NCBI GenBank assembly: GCA_028690215.1
Contig: JAQVBQ010000018.1
Span: 1 to 34,570, forward strand
Reading direction: 5' to 3'
DNA length: 34,570 nucleotides
DNA from: Bacteroidales bacterium
GTDB lineage: Bacteria; Bacteroidota; Bacteroidia; Bacteroidales; UBA932
Shown: positions 1 through 7,836 of the stretch, piece by piece
Position numbering within the stretch: position 1 is the first letter of the stretch
How the letters are laid out: every line of letters starts with the position of its first letter
The notes under the pieces: model-generated
Seen by the model: the letters and a program-made list of their open reading frames with translations, nothing else
What the model was told of the DNA's origin: nothing
Databases searched by the model: none
Program-made: the position numbers and the translations under genes

Positions 1-23
1 ATACTTGACTTAAATCCTGGATT

Positions 24-91
24 TGTTTCCGAGAACGGACAAAGCACGAAAAGTGCCCTAAAAACCGATAGATATGTTCCCAAGAACGGAC
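24..91 (+). repeat. Direct repeat TGTTYCCRAGAACGGAC, two copies
   Basis: Copies lie at 24-40 and 75-91 and differ at two positions. A third, weaker relative (GCCGAAGAACGGC, itself an inverted repeat) is at 171-183. The spacing of about 51 bases between the two good copies, close to the GAGTTGACA repeats further right, is reminiscent of protein-binding repeats near transposon ends, but they could equally be operators of a gene left of the window. Confidence 0.5.
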
Positions 92-269
92 GAGGGCATT
101 TGACATTCAATCAATCAACTCGTGCCACGTTGAGAGTGTTGTCTTGATGTCAAGGGTTGACAAATAAAGTGCCGAAGAACGGCTAAAATAAGGGATTTCT
201 GGTATTGGGCTGCTGATTGCCGGATGCCTGAAATCCCTTTTCTTTCATCTGTCAGAACATATCTATCGG
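65..269. repeat. 15-bp perfect inverted repeat bounding about 175 bp
   Basis: CCGATAGATATGTTC at 65-79 is matched exactly in reverse complement at 255-269. The enclosed segment carries the terminator-like stem at 190-239 and no gene. It may be a small non-autonomous element or a very long imperfect hairpin; no target-site duplication was obvious at the borders. Confidence 0.45.
190..245 (+). terminator. Terminator-like stem with T-rich tail
   Basis: AAGGGATTTC (190-199) pairs with GAAATCCCTT (230-239) over a 30-base loop that can form a further short stem, and TTTCTTT follows. The stem is AT-rich and the loop long, so this is a weaker terminator than the one at 7801. It would stop transcription arriving from the left before the defence operon. 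Confidence 0.4.
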
Positions 270-281
270 AAATTTGATTGA

Positions 282-357
282 GGGTTGAGTTGACAGGATT
301 GTTTTTTGGTAGGTTGTGTTGATAGGACTGATATTTTAGGGTCGAGTTGACAGCATT
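282..357. mobile_element. Possible IS21-type element end (three GGGTYGAGTTGACA repeats)
   Basis: Three related 19-base units lie at 282-300, 312-330 and 339-357, with core G(G/T)GTTGA(C/T)AG(G/C)A; a partial copy GGGTTGACA is at 154-162. Read on the other strand the outermost copy begins TGTCAACTCGACCC. IS21-family insertion sequences have TG...CA termini with several internal repeats of the end sequence that bind the transposase, which this resembles. No transposase gene is in the window, so this would be the end of an element lying to the left or a remnant. An array of regulator-binding sites is the alternative. Confidence 0.35.
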
Positions 358-416
358 ATTTGCAACCGTCACGAAAAAACAAAGAACAAAAGTTCTGACT
401 TTGAAATTAGAAAATA

Positions 417-432
417 TCGCATTTGGATGCGA
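417..432. promoter_or_regulatory. Palindrome upstream of the XRE promoter (candidate operator)
   Basis: TCGCAT (417-422) and ATGCGA (427-432) form a perfect inverted repeat with a 4-base centre, ending 7 bases before the -35 box. A second small palindrome, AGAAC-AAAA-GTTCT, is at 383-396. The position suits an operator bound by the XRE protein encoded just downstream, as with controller proteins of restriction-modification systems. This is inferred from position only. Confidence 0.35.
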
Positions 433-439
433 ATAAGTA

Positions 440-468
440 TTGCTTTAAATGGAGAAATGTGATATGAT
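440..468 (+). promoter_or_regulatory. Sigma-70 promoter of the defence operon
   Basis: TTGCTT (440-445) and TATGAT (463-468) are separated by exactly 17 bases, and the first gene of the operon starts at 520 with GAGAGGAG upstream. No equally good promoter was seen inside the operon, so this is probably the main promoter for the genes between 520 and 7785. Confidence 0.65.
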
Positions 469-519
469 ACTAGATGAGATATTTTAAACAAATGAAGATA
501 GGACCGAGAGGAGAAATAG

Positions 520-750
520 ATGTCTATATCGTATGACAAACTGTGGAAGTTATTGATAGATAAAAAGATGAGTGCAGCAGACTTGCGTAAGGCAGCTGAT
601 ATTGCTCCAAATACGATGACGAGAATGCGAAAAGACCAAGAGGTTACGCTGCTTGTTCTGGAAAAAATATGTGAGACATTAGATGCAGATTTTGGAGATA
701 TAGTTGAATATAAAAAATCAACTGACAACGATAAAGAGATGGAGGTATAG
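520..750 (+). CDS. XRE/Cro-type HTH regulator (controller-like)
   Basis: A 76-aa helix-turn-helix protein of the Cro/CI (XRE) superfamily. The HTH covers roughly residues 5-60: a first helix with YDKLWKLLIDKK, then MSAADLRKAADIAPNTMTRMRK as the helix-turn-helix, then LLVLEKICETLDADFGDIVEY, which is the usual closing helix and tail of small single-domain XRE proteins. The ATG is preceded by GAGAGGAG. It is the first gene of the operon, with a palindrome just upstream of the promoter, and its 3' end carries the ribosome binding site (GGAGGT, 741-746) of the methyltransferase gene. By analogy with C proteins of restriction-modification systems it probably controls operon dosage so that methylation precedes nuclease build-up; that role is inferred. 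Confidence 0.85.
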   Translation: MSISYDKLWKLLIDKKMSAADLRKAADIAPNTMTRMRKDQEVTLLVLEKICETLDADFGDIVEYKKSTDNDKEMEV

Positions 751-754
751 CATA

Positions 755-3280
755 GTGCTGAAAGATAAGAGTTTAACCTATGTTTCATTGTTCAGCTGTG
801 CAGGCGTAGGCTGTTATGGCTTCCATATGGAGGGCTTCCATTGTGTTGCAACGAATGAACTTTTACCGAGACGATTGGATGTTCAAAAGGCAAATCACAA
901 ATGCGAGTATGAAAGTGGATATGTGCCTGGCGATATTACTACAGATGAAGTGAAACAACACATTTATACCGAAATTGACAGATGGACAAAAAAAGGAAAT
1001 GATCGAGTAGATGTTGTAGTTGCAACGCCACCATGCCAAGGAATAAGTGTTATTAATCATAAAAAGACATCGAAGGAAATCAATCGGAACAGTTTGGTTG
1101 TTGAGTCTGTAGAAGTAATCAAAAATATAAGACCGAGATTTTTTATCTTTGAAAATGTAATGGCTTTTCAAAAAACATTATGTATTACCCCGGACAACCG
1201 GACGATACCGATTGGAGACTACATTCGAGAAGCACTTGGAGAAGATTACATTATTTCGGGCAGAATTCTGAATTTCATGAATTATGGCTCAAATTCATCA
1301 AGAACCAGAACCTTGATGATTGGGGTTGATAAGAAATATAGAAATAATATTACTCCTCTTGATTTATACCCAGACTATAAGCCGGAGAAGACACTGCGTG
1401 ATGTTATTTATGATTTTCCAAGGTTGGAGTGGGGCGAAATAGATGAAAATGATTTCTATCATGCATTCCGAACATATAGCCACGAAATGCGTAATTGGAT
1501 TCATGACCTGAAAGAGGGCGAATCCGCATTTGATAATGAGGATCCATTAAAACGTCCGCATAGAGTGGTCGATGGAAAAATCGTAGAAAATATACGCAAG
1601 AATAGGGATAAGTATACAAGACAGCCTTGGGACAGATTTGTTCAATGTGTTCACACTAGAAATGACCAGTTGGCGGCGCAGAACACGATTCATCCAGAAC
1701 AAGATCGAGTTTACAGCATAAGAGAACTTATGACGATGATGACGATTCCACGAGATTTTCAGTGGATGGAATACACTCTGGCAGAACTGAATGATATGCC
1801 TGATACTGAAAAGAAAAAAGTATATAAGACACATGAGGTAAATATTCGCCAGTGTATTGGTGAGGCTGTTCCGACCGAAATCATGCGCCAGATTGCTGCT
1901 AAAATCAAATTCCATCTTTTTGGAAAAATGTGTGATGCAACGGAAGTTAACAAGATTATTGCTGACAAGAAACTGACGGATAGGAATGCTTTGACGAAAT
2001 TCTTAAAAGCTAATCCGCTTAATTTGGATATGGCATCGCTTATGCGCATTACAGAATTATGTAATGCACGTCGGGAGAAGAATGCGGCTTTTTATACCAA
2101 TAAATTTATTGTGAATGAAATCATGGGGCAGTTGCCAGTATTTAACAAGGAAACGATTAGGATACTTGAACCCTCTGTTGGTGCTGGTAGCTTTATTCCC
2201 TTCTTATTCAAGCAATATGCCAATGTCCCTAATGTAATTCTTGATGTGGTTGATGTTGATGAAGAAAGTTTGGAAGCCTTTAAAATATTGCTTGAGCAGA
2301 TAGGGATACCAGAAAATTTTACTGTTAATTGCATTTGTCATGATTTTTTAACTTGGACTCCGGGTGCAGTTCCATATGATTTAGCCGTAGGGAATCCTCC
2401 ATTTTCAAAACTAAAAAAGCATACCAAAGAAATAGATGCTTGTTTAAAGGGAAATGTGAATCAAAAGACAAACAACCTTGCAGCAATGTTTTTGGAAAAA
2501 TGCATGAGATGCAGTGACTGTGTTGCATTGGTATTGAATAAGAACATACTTGCCACAGAAGAATATGCAGCAACCAGAGAACTATTACGCTCTGTGCAAA
2601 TAGATACGATTATTGACTTTGGCAGATATGGATTTACTGGAGTATCAATCGAAACGATGTGTTTGATTATATATCCAAAGCAGAAGCCAAAAGAAACTTC
2701 AATCTATAGCATGAAATACAACAAGCGTTTTTTGAGGAATCAAGACTATATTACGGATAACCGATTCCCCTCATTTGTGATATATAGAGATGAACAGTTT
2801 GATGAAGTTGCAAAGAAACTTGATTTCAATGTGTTTACTGTATTTAGAGATAGACAAATAACAAAGGCGGTGACTACTGCAACGGAAAGTGAAGATGCCT
2901 TGTGGGTTATCAAAGCTAGAAATATCAACGATGATGGGCTAGGTATAACGCACATTGACAATTACGATGTTTTTTTGCCGGAAGAAAAGGCAGAGTCGCT
3001 GTCAGTAGCACGCTTCCTTAATGATGAGAGCGTTTATCTGACCCCGAATATGACGTATAACCCAAGAGTGATAGAAAACCTTCCGAATACAATACCGGAT
3101 GGCTCGGTGGCTGTACTCATTCCGAGGAAACCATTTAGATTGACAGCGAAACAAAGAGCATTTTTTTCAACTGAAGAATATAGAAGGTTTTATGGTATTG
3201 CCAGAAATCTTTCTACACAGTCAATAAACGTGGACAATAATAGTGTGTTTTTTTACGGGGTGTTAAAAGATGACAAATAA
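755..3280 (+). CDS. Fused C5-cytosine and N6-adenine DNA methyltransferase
   Basis: An 841-aa two-domain DNA methyltransferase. Residues 1 to about 385 are a C5-cytosine enzyme: motif I near the N-terminus (LFSCAGVG), catalytic Cys94 in PPCQG, ENV at 133-135, RTR of motif VIII at 183-185, and a motif X GEAVP at about 369. Residues from about 430 are an N6-adenine enzyme of the TaqI/Eco57I-like gamma type: AdoMet site EPSVGAGSF (from 472), catalytic NPPF (547-550), then a C-terminal part suited to target recognition. I start it at GTG 755, eight bases after GGAGGT; an ATG at 704 would overlap the regulator deeply and has no binding site. Neighbours suggest it protects host DNA from the HNH nuclease encoded next, overlapping by 11 bases. 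Having both chemistries in one chain is unusual; it may protect the two strands of an asymmetric site or two different sites. Confidence 0.9.
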   Translation: MLKDKSLTYVSLFSCAGVGCYGFHMEGFHCVATNELLPRRLDVQKANHKCEYESGYVPGDITTDEVKQHIYTEIDRWTKKGNDRVDVVVATPPCQGISVINHKKTSKEINRNSLVVESVEVIKNIRPRFFIFENVMAFQKTLCITPDNRTIPIGDYIREALGEDYIISGRILNFMNYGSNSSRTRTLMIGVDKKYRNNITPLDLYPDYKPEKTLRDVIYDFPRLEWGEIDENDFYHAFRTYSHEMRNWIHDLKEGESAFDNEDPLKRPHRVVDGKIVENIRKNRDKYTRQPWDRFVQCVHTRNDQLAAQNTIHPEQDRVYSIRELMTMMTIPRDFQWMEYTLAELNDMPDTEKKKVYKTHEVNIRQCIGEAVPTEIMRQIAAKIKFHLFGKMCDATEVNKIIADKKLTDRNALTKFLKANPLNLDMASLMRITELCNARREKNAAFYTNKFIVNEIMGQLPVFNKETIRILEPSVGAGSFIPFLFKQYANVPNVILDVVDVDEESLEAFKILLEQIGIPENFTVNCICHDFLTWTPGAVPYDLAVGNPPFSKLKKHTKEIDACLKGNVNQKTNNLAAMFLEKCMRCSDCVALVLNKNILATEEYAATRELLRSVQIDTIIDFGRYGFTGVSIETMCLIIYPKQKPKETSIYSMKYNKRFLRNQDYITDNRFPSFVIYRDEQFDEVAKKLDFNVFTVFRDRQITKAVTTATESEDALWVIKARNINDDGLGITHIDNYDVFLPEEKAESLSVARFLNDESVYLTPNMTYNPRVIENLPNTIPDGSVAVLIPRKPFRLTAKQRAFFSTEEYRRFYGIARNLSTQSINVDNNSVFFYGVLKDDK

Positions 3281-4484
3281 TATACTTTCGAGATTTATAG
3301 ATGAACATAATTATGATGTTCGAGTATCAGGAAATGGAAGATGGATTGATCAGAAGTGTGCATTGGATGCAGTCTGCTTTGTAGCAGACTGTATAGTCGA
3401 TTATGTCCAGAAAGGCGGGAAACAACCTTTCCAATCCCCTGACATCTGGCACGCAGATTACTCCATTGAAAATGTGCAGCATTTATTTGGCAAGCCAGAC
3501 CCAACCATTAGAACAACGCTTGATGAATACAATAAATTTTTCAGGCAACCGATGAAAATGTTGGCTGCAGCGGGAGTTCTTCGTGAGGATGGAGTTGTGA
3601 ATAATACCATCCAGTTCAGTGTTGAAAAGACAGAGGTATTGGAATATATTGCTCTTCGTGAACGCAATTCATTTGAGTTCTTGTGTATGTACATAGAGAA
3701 AACATTAAAGGACAGCGGGCTTTGGGATAGCTTTGAAACCTTTTTTGATTTACAGACAAAAGAAGCTTTGCTTGATTTAAAGACCTCTTTTTCTGATTTT
3801 TGTATCAGATATACACCTATTAACACAACAGTCGAGGCGAATCGTATTTTCAGTAAGGTTCTGAATCCATTAGCTTGTAAAATGCATCTAAAGGGAATTG
3901 AGCGTGGTTACCTCTCAAAATCTATGATTACATATGACAAGATTATGTATAATCAAGCGAACTGGAGAGATAAAGCCGTGGGCAAAGACAAGAATATTGC
4001 TCGTGGTGATTTTATCCAGGCACCGCAGCAGGATAATCAGATGTATCAGTACAGAGTTTCAAGAGCCATCAAATATTTACGTCAGTTTAATGATAAGTAC
4101 AACGAGGGGAAATCTGAGGTATTGGATAAGTTTTCAGTTGGTGAAACAGCTACGCATATGCATCATATTTTCCCAAGGAACCAGTATAGAATTATCGCAG
4201 AGTACATGGAAAATCTTATCGCATTAACCAGCGGCCAGCATTTGCAAGCGGCGCATCCAAATGGAAGTACATCTGTTGTTGACCCGGCATATCAATATAC
4301 TTGTTTGATTGCAAAAACCGAGAGTATTAGGAAAAATATCATGAGCAATCATGGAGAGCCCGTTATTTATGACTTTGATGCTTTTATGTACGTGCTGGAT
4401 GTTGGATTAAAAACAGATTATTTTGAGGCTCTGCCATCCTGCGATTTTAATTCTGTTTTAACAGGAATTGAGTTTAATTTCTAA
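3270..4484 (+). CDS. HNH endonuclease, probable restriction enzyme
   Basis: A 404-aa protein whose C-terminal third has an HNH/beta-beta-alpha metal nuclease signature: HMHHIFP with His296, His298 and His299, an Asn in ENL about 15 residues on, and a further His in the QHLQAAHPNG segment. The first 290 residues match no domain I can name; they begin with WIDQKCALDAVCFVADCI and contain a helical stretch and probably the DNA-recognition part. The gene overlaps the fused methyltransferase by 11 bases, so the two are translationally linked, the usual arrangement of a methylase with its cognate nuclease. I infer it cleaves unmodified DNA at the site(s) that the methyltransferase protects. It might instead be a nuclease arm of the ABC-3C set downstream. 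No binding-site consensus better than GGGGTG precedes the ATG. Confidence 0.75.
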   Translation: MTNNILSRFIDEHNYDVRVSGNGRWIDQKCALDAVCFVADCIVDYVQKGGKQPFQSPDIWHADYSIENVQHLFGKPDPTIRTTLDEYNKFFRQPMKMLAAAGVLREDGVVNNTIQFSVEKTEVLEYIALRERNSFEFLCMYIEKTLKDSGLWDSFETFFDLQTKEALLDLKTSFSDFCIRYTPINTTVEANRIFSKVLNPLACKMHLKGIERGYLSKSMITYDKIMYNQANWRDKAVGKDKNIARGDFIQAPQQDNQMYQYRVSRAIKYLRQFNDKYNEGKSEVLDKFSVGETATHMHHIFPRNQYRIIAEYMENLIALTSGQHLQAAHPNGSTSVVDPAYQYTCLIAKTESIRKNIMSNHGEPVIYDFDAFMYVLDVGLKTDYFEALPSCDFNSVLTGIEFNF

Positions 4485-4543
4485 TAAACGGATAAAGTGA
4501 GGCGTGGCAAATAATAAAATGGCTTGAAGGAGGACAGCAATTT

Positions 4544-5542
4544 ATGCGTGTATTCAATTACGCTTCATACGCCCAGGCACTTGAGTTGGGAATTTCAAAA
4601 CCGAATATGACAAAAATTGCAAAGGCCTTGTTCGAGCCAATTATTAGCATGGACACAGTTCTAAATAGGAATGGAAATCCGTACACGATTACACCTACAA
4701 TGGCTAAGGCTTGGTGGGAGCAGACGAGTGACATACCGGGTAACATAAAAATCGCCACTGGAACTCCAGAGTTAATCGATGGTATTGGAGATTATTTTTA
4801 TGAACATATCATGGTTGGACTGATTAATCCAATGCGTGAATCTCAAATGTACTCAGCAATGGTCACACTTGTGAGAGATTCAGATTTGCAGAAAAATGAG
4901 ATTGATGAATTACTCCAGTATTATGAGTCAAAGGATAATGATGAATTTCTCGGACGAGCCTTTCTCTATTCTGTTGCAAAAGATAACACACAGAAAGATG
5001 CAGCGACTGTTGAGACACCCATTGATGCAGATATAAGGACGTTTAAGGAATTAATCAAAAAGAGTCATAAGAAGCCTATAAGTATCACACCACCAGAAGA
5101 AATCGAAGATCATGAATTGGGTTATGTGCAGGAACTGTATCATGTTTATCATGAAGAAACTGGAGAGGAATACGCTCGTCCGGCAGATTTAGATTCACAG
5201 CCGAAGTTAAAAAAGAATTTTAATCGTCAGCGCAAAGATTATTATTGCGCAGAAACAATTCACAGAGAACTGCGTGATACGATTCGGTTAGATGAAACAG
5301 AAGGATTTGATATTTTAAAGGATGAGATGTTTGATGGTGTCATCACAACCTGTGAAAAGGATTATGATAGTAGCCTGCAAAGACTGACTGCCGTTATGGA
5401 ACACGCTACAGGGGTTCCTATTTCTCATAATTTGCAAGACCGAATGCTTGATTGGGTTGGGCCGGGAGAGAAAAAGGGTGTTTGCCATATGCTCGTAAAT
5501 GATAAACGCCTTACATGGATGGAGGATGAAGACGATGATTGA
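4544..5542 (+). CDS. ABC-3C system component with C-terminal ABC-3C domain
   Basis: A 332-aa acidic protein. The last 110 residues have the pattern I associate with C-terminal domains of ABC-three-component proteins: FNRQRKDYYCAETIHRELRD, then FDILKDEMFDGV, then a helical ending with MLDWVGPGEKKGVCHML. The first 150 residues (SYAQALELGISKPNMTKIAK, later WWEQTSDIPGNIKIATGTPE and MYSAMVTLVRDSDLQ) are an N-terminal domain I cannot name. I see no classical nuclease, protease or membrane motif in it, so any effector activity is unknown. It has a strong AAGGAGG site after a 59-base gap from the HNH gene and overlaps the next gene by 8 bases. The component order CTD protein, middle component, ATPase supports the ABC-3C reading. 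Confidence 0.65.
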   Translation: MRVFNYASYAQALELGISKPNMTKIAKALFEPIISMDTVLNRNGNPYTITPTMAKAWWEQTSDIPGNIKIATGTPELIDGIGDYFYEHIMVGLINPMRESQMYSAMVTLVRDSDLQKNEIDELLQYYESKDNDEFLGRAFLYSVAKDNTQKDAATVETPIDADIRTFKELIKKSHKKPISITPPEEIEDHELGYVQELYHVYHEETGEEYARPADLDSQPKLKKNFNRQRKDYYCAETIHRELRDTIRLDETEGFDILKDEMFDGVITTCEKDYDSSLQRLTAVMEHATGVPISHNLQDRMLDWVGPGEKKGVCHMLVNDKRLTWMEDEDDD

Positions 5543-5984
5543 CAGCAAATTATTTAATTCTCCATTTGAAATGGAACTCAGGATGTTACTGCTTCTTTCA
5601 GCAAATTCGAAAACAGCATACACTGTGGACAGAATAGTAGCACTTGACTTTATTTCCTGTTATGCAGCGGATTTTAGTCTTCCTTATGGGAATCTCCACG
5701 GACAGAACAATTATAAATATGGAGAAATCTCGAACAGACGAATGCTCGTTCAAGAGGCGGTCAAAGCATCAGTAACCAAAGGATTAGTCAATGTGGTAAT
5801 TGACCGTGGTTATCTTTTTGTGATTTCGGAGCAGGGACTAAAATACATACGAAAACTCAAAGATGCTTATGCGTCCGAGTATAAGACGATTGCAAAGGCA
5901 GCTGTGAAAAAATACAGAAAGGACAGTGATGAGGATATTCTTGCATCAATACAGTCTTTTTCCTTAAGGTCACTCAAGGGCTAA
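5535..5984 (+). CDS. ABC-3C middle component, MC2-like
   Basis: A 149-aa protein beginning MIDSKLFNSPFEMELRMLLLL. This opening, followed by an AYTVDRIVALDFISCYAADF segment, a LHGQNNYKYGEISNRRMLVQ segment and a KASVTKGLVNVVIDRGYLFVI strand region, matches the layout of ABC-three-component middle component 2 proteins (FNSPLEIGLR..., LQRLVxLDYL, a LHP-type segment, R...L...A...L...GL), which look like winged-helix adaptors. I choose ATG 5535, nine bases after GGAGG and coupled to the stop of the preceding gene; an ATG at 5526 sits too close to the binding site. It is expected to bridge the ATPase and the CTD-bearing protein. Confidence 0.7.
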   Translation: MIDSKLFNSPFEMELRMLLLLSANSKTAYTVDRIVALDFISCYAADFSLPYGNLHGQNNYKYGEISNRRMLVQEAVKASVTKGLVNVVIDRGYLFVISEQGLKYIRKLKDAYASEYKTIAKAAVKKYRKDSDEDILASIQSFSLRSLKG

Positions 5985-5988
5985 TTAT

Positions 5989-7785
5989 ATGTTTTACATA
6001 AAGAAGATTTCCTTGCTTACAGGAGCCAATGTCATATCAACACTGGATTTGGAGCCGGGGCTAAATATAATATACGGTGAGTCCAATACAGGAAAAAGTC
6101 TGATAGTGGATTGCATTGATTATATGTTCGGGGCAACCGAACATCGTTTTGATGCCAAATTGCAGATTAAGCAGATTACGATGATATTAGATGTTGATGG
6201 TAAAAATCTGACTATGCGGCGAGAGATTGACAGCAATGATTTTGAGGTGTCAAGTTCTGTCGATTATATTGATAGTGATACATATAAAGCCGGAAATGCA
6301 AAAAAATGTATCAATGCAGTATGGCTTCGCTTAATGGGGATTAAGGATGAAGTTAAGATTATTCAGACTCTTGCAGGCAAACCACAGAGATTAACATTAC
6401 GCACCTTTTACCATACGTTGCTTATAGATGAGCAGAGAGTTCAGGCAATCAGCAGTGTATTGGCATCGGGCATTGGCTTTAACAAGAAGGTCGGTGTGCC
6501 TGTTCTGTCCTCTTTATTGTATTTTGCTACGGGTAATAATTATCTGCCGGAGAAAGCCGGAAAAGATAAAAAGACCAAAAGTGAGCGTAAGGATGCCGTT
6601 AAGAAGTTCGTGGACAGGAGTATGTCCAAATTAGCTGAGAGAAAGGTGTCAGAACTTCAAAATTTTTCTGAAGAAACACCTGCACAATTGCAGAAAAAGG
6701 TAGATTCTGTTATTGATGAGATTGGTGCGGTAGAAGGTGCCTTAGAGGAAGCAACGAACAGAAGCCGTGATATTGCAGATAAGATTATTGCTATAGATGA
6801 CCAAATCTCTGAGTCCCGTGTGTTACGGAACCGTAATACATCGCTTTTGACACAGTACGAATCAGACATCAAGCGTTTGACATTCATAGCAGATGGCGAT
6901 ATTCATAGTGACAGCATTATGAAATTAGATCACTGCCCATTCTGTAATGGGGAACTTCCGAAGGACAAGGAAGAATCCTGTATCGATGCTGCTATTGCTG
7001 AGGTCAAAAAAATTGAAGCTCAGATAAAAGATTTGCAATCAGTCCAGGATGCTATTGCCAGTGAAATGGAAGAATTGAATGAAACAAGACTTTCTCTGAT
7101 GGCAGAGCGGCGTCAAGTGGATTCTATGATTAGAGGAGAACTTAGACCTCAGATTATAATGCTTCGCAGCCATCTTGCAAATTATACGATGGCGTTGAAT
7201 CAGTATAAAGCAAAAGAAATGATTGAGGCATTCAGTGATGTATTAGTTGGCGAACTAAAGATAACTGAGGAAGAAGAATCGTCTACGCTTAAAGTTGATA
7301 TTTCAGGAAAGTTTAATGATATCTTCCATGATAAATTGGAACATATTCTCAAAGAGTTATTGGAAGTATGCAATTATCAGCGCTTTGCAGGAGTAAGGTT
7401 TGATACAGATGACCATGATGTTGTTGTAAATGGTCATTTGAAGAAAAGCCAAGGAAAAGGATTCCGAGCGTTCCTTAATACAATCCTTGCTATTGCTGTA
7501 CAGAATTGCCTTGATGAATTTAATCTGTTCAAGCCACAAATGCTGGTAGTTGATTCCCCTATCCTTTCGCTTAAAGAAAAAGAGGATCATATCGGAGAAG
7601 AGCATACATCCGAGACTATGAAAAGCGGGCTATTCAAGTATTTATTGCAGCATCAGGATACGCGCCAAACGATTATAATAGAGAACGATATTCCAGAGTT
7701 GGATTATGAAACCGCTCATCTTATAGAATTCACAAAAGACGAGCAAAGAGGACGATATGGTTTAATAACAGGATATCGTGATTAA
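5989..7785 (+). CDS. SMC/RecN-like ABC ATPase of the ABC-3C system
   Basis: A 598-aa ATPase. Walker A is GESNTGKS (residues 30-37), with the aromatic/Asp YMFGAT segment following. Residues about 200-410 are largely coiled coil, interrupted by CPFCNGE (Cys316 and Cys319), a half zinc-hook as in Rad50-type proteins. The C-terminal half has a signature-like SQGKGFRAFLNTILAIA and Walker B LVVDSPIL (Asp522), followed by the D-loop region, giving the split-head SMC/RecN/RecF arrangement. ATG 5989 lies 8 bases after AAGGG and 4 bases after the preceding stop. It is the last gene before a strong terminator. In ABC-3C systems the ATPase is thought to sense DNA or nucleoprotein structures and license the effector; here that is inference. 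Confidence 0.85.
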   Translation: MFYIKKISLLTGANVISTLDLEPGLNIIYGESNTGKSLIVDCIDYMFGATEHRFDAKLQIKQITMILDVDGKNLTMRREIDSNDFEVSSSVDYIDSDTYKAGNAKKCINAVWLRLMGIKDEVKIIQTLAGKPQRLTLRTFYHTLLIDEQRVQAISSVLASGIGFNKKVGVPVLSSLLYFATGNNYLPEKAGKDKKTKSERKDAVKKFVDRSMSKLAERKVSELQNFSEETPAQLQKKVDSVIDEIGAVEGALEEATNRSRDIADKIIAIDDQISESRVLRNRNTSLLTQYESDIKRLTFIADGDIHSDSIMKLDHCPFCNGELPKDKEESCIDAAIAEVKKIEAQIKDLQSVQDAIASEMEELNETRLSLMAERRQVDSMIRGELRPQIIMLRSHLANYTMALNQYKAKEMIEAFSDVLVGELKITEEEESSTLKVDISGKFNDIFHDKLEHILKELLEVCNYQRFAGVRFDTDDHDVVVNGHLKKSQGKGFRAFLNTILAIAVQNCLDEFNLFKPQMLVVDSPILSLKEKEDHIGEEHTSETMKSGLFKYLLQHQDTRQTIIIENDIPELDYETAHLIEFTKDEQRGRYGLITGYRD

Positions 7786-7800
7786 TATTGGTTCGGCTAC

Positions 7801-7836
7801 AGAGTCATTCACATTATGTGGGTGGCTCTTTTTTTA
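7801..7836 (+). terminator. Rho-independent terminator of the defence operon
   Basis: A 13-bp stem including G-U pairs (AGAGTCATTCACA at 7801-7813 with TGTGGGTGGCTCT-type arm at 7817-7829) closes over a 3-base loop and is followed by seven or more T. It begins 16 bases after the ATPase stop codon and separates this operon from the phage early genes. Confidence 0.85.

Larger units (their letters stand above)
1..416. other. Repeat-rich non-coding left flank
   Basis: No convincing gene is seen in the first 519 bases. The stretch contains two copies of a TGTTYCCRAGAACGGAC motif (24-40 and 75-91), a related GCCGAAGAACGGC palindrome (171-183), a 15-bp inverted repeat (65-79 with 255-269), a stem followed by T-rich sequence (190-245), and three GGGTYGAGTTGACA-like repeats (282-357). 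An 85-codon reading frame on the minus strand covers part of it, but it is made of the repeats and has no family resemblance, so I do not call it. The whole looks like the border of a mobile element or a regulatory region belonging to sequence left of the window. Confidence 0.6.

Noticed and set aside
704-754. ATG 704 as the start of the fused methyltransferase.
   Set aside because: It lies inside the regulator gene and lacks a binding site, while GTG 755 has GGAGGT at the right distance and begins just before the conserved first strand.
520-7785. Known multi-gene defence types such as BREX, DISARM, Druantia, Wadjet or a plain type I restriction system.
   Set aside because: No PglZ, no SNF2/DUF1998 pair, no JetABCD set and no HsdR/HsdS are encoded; the ATPase is of the RecN/SMC type with an MC2-like partner.
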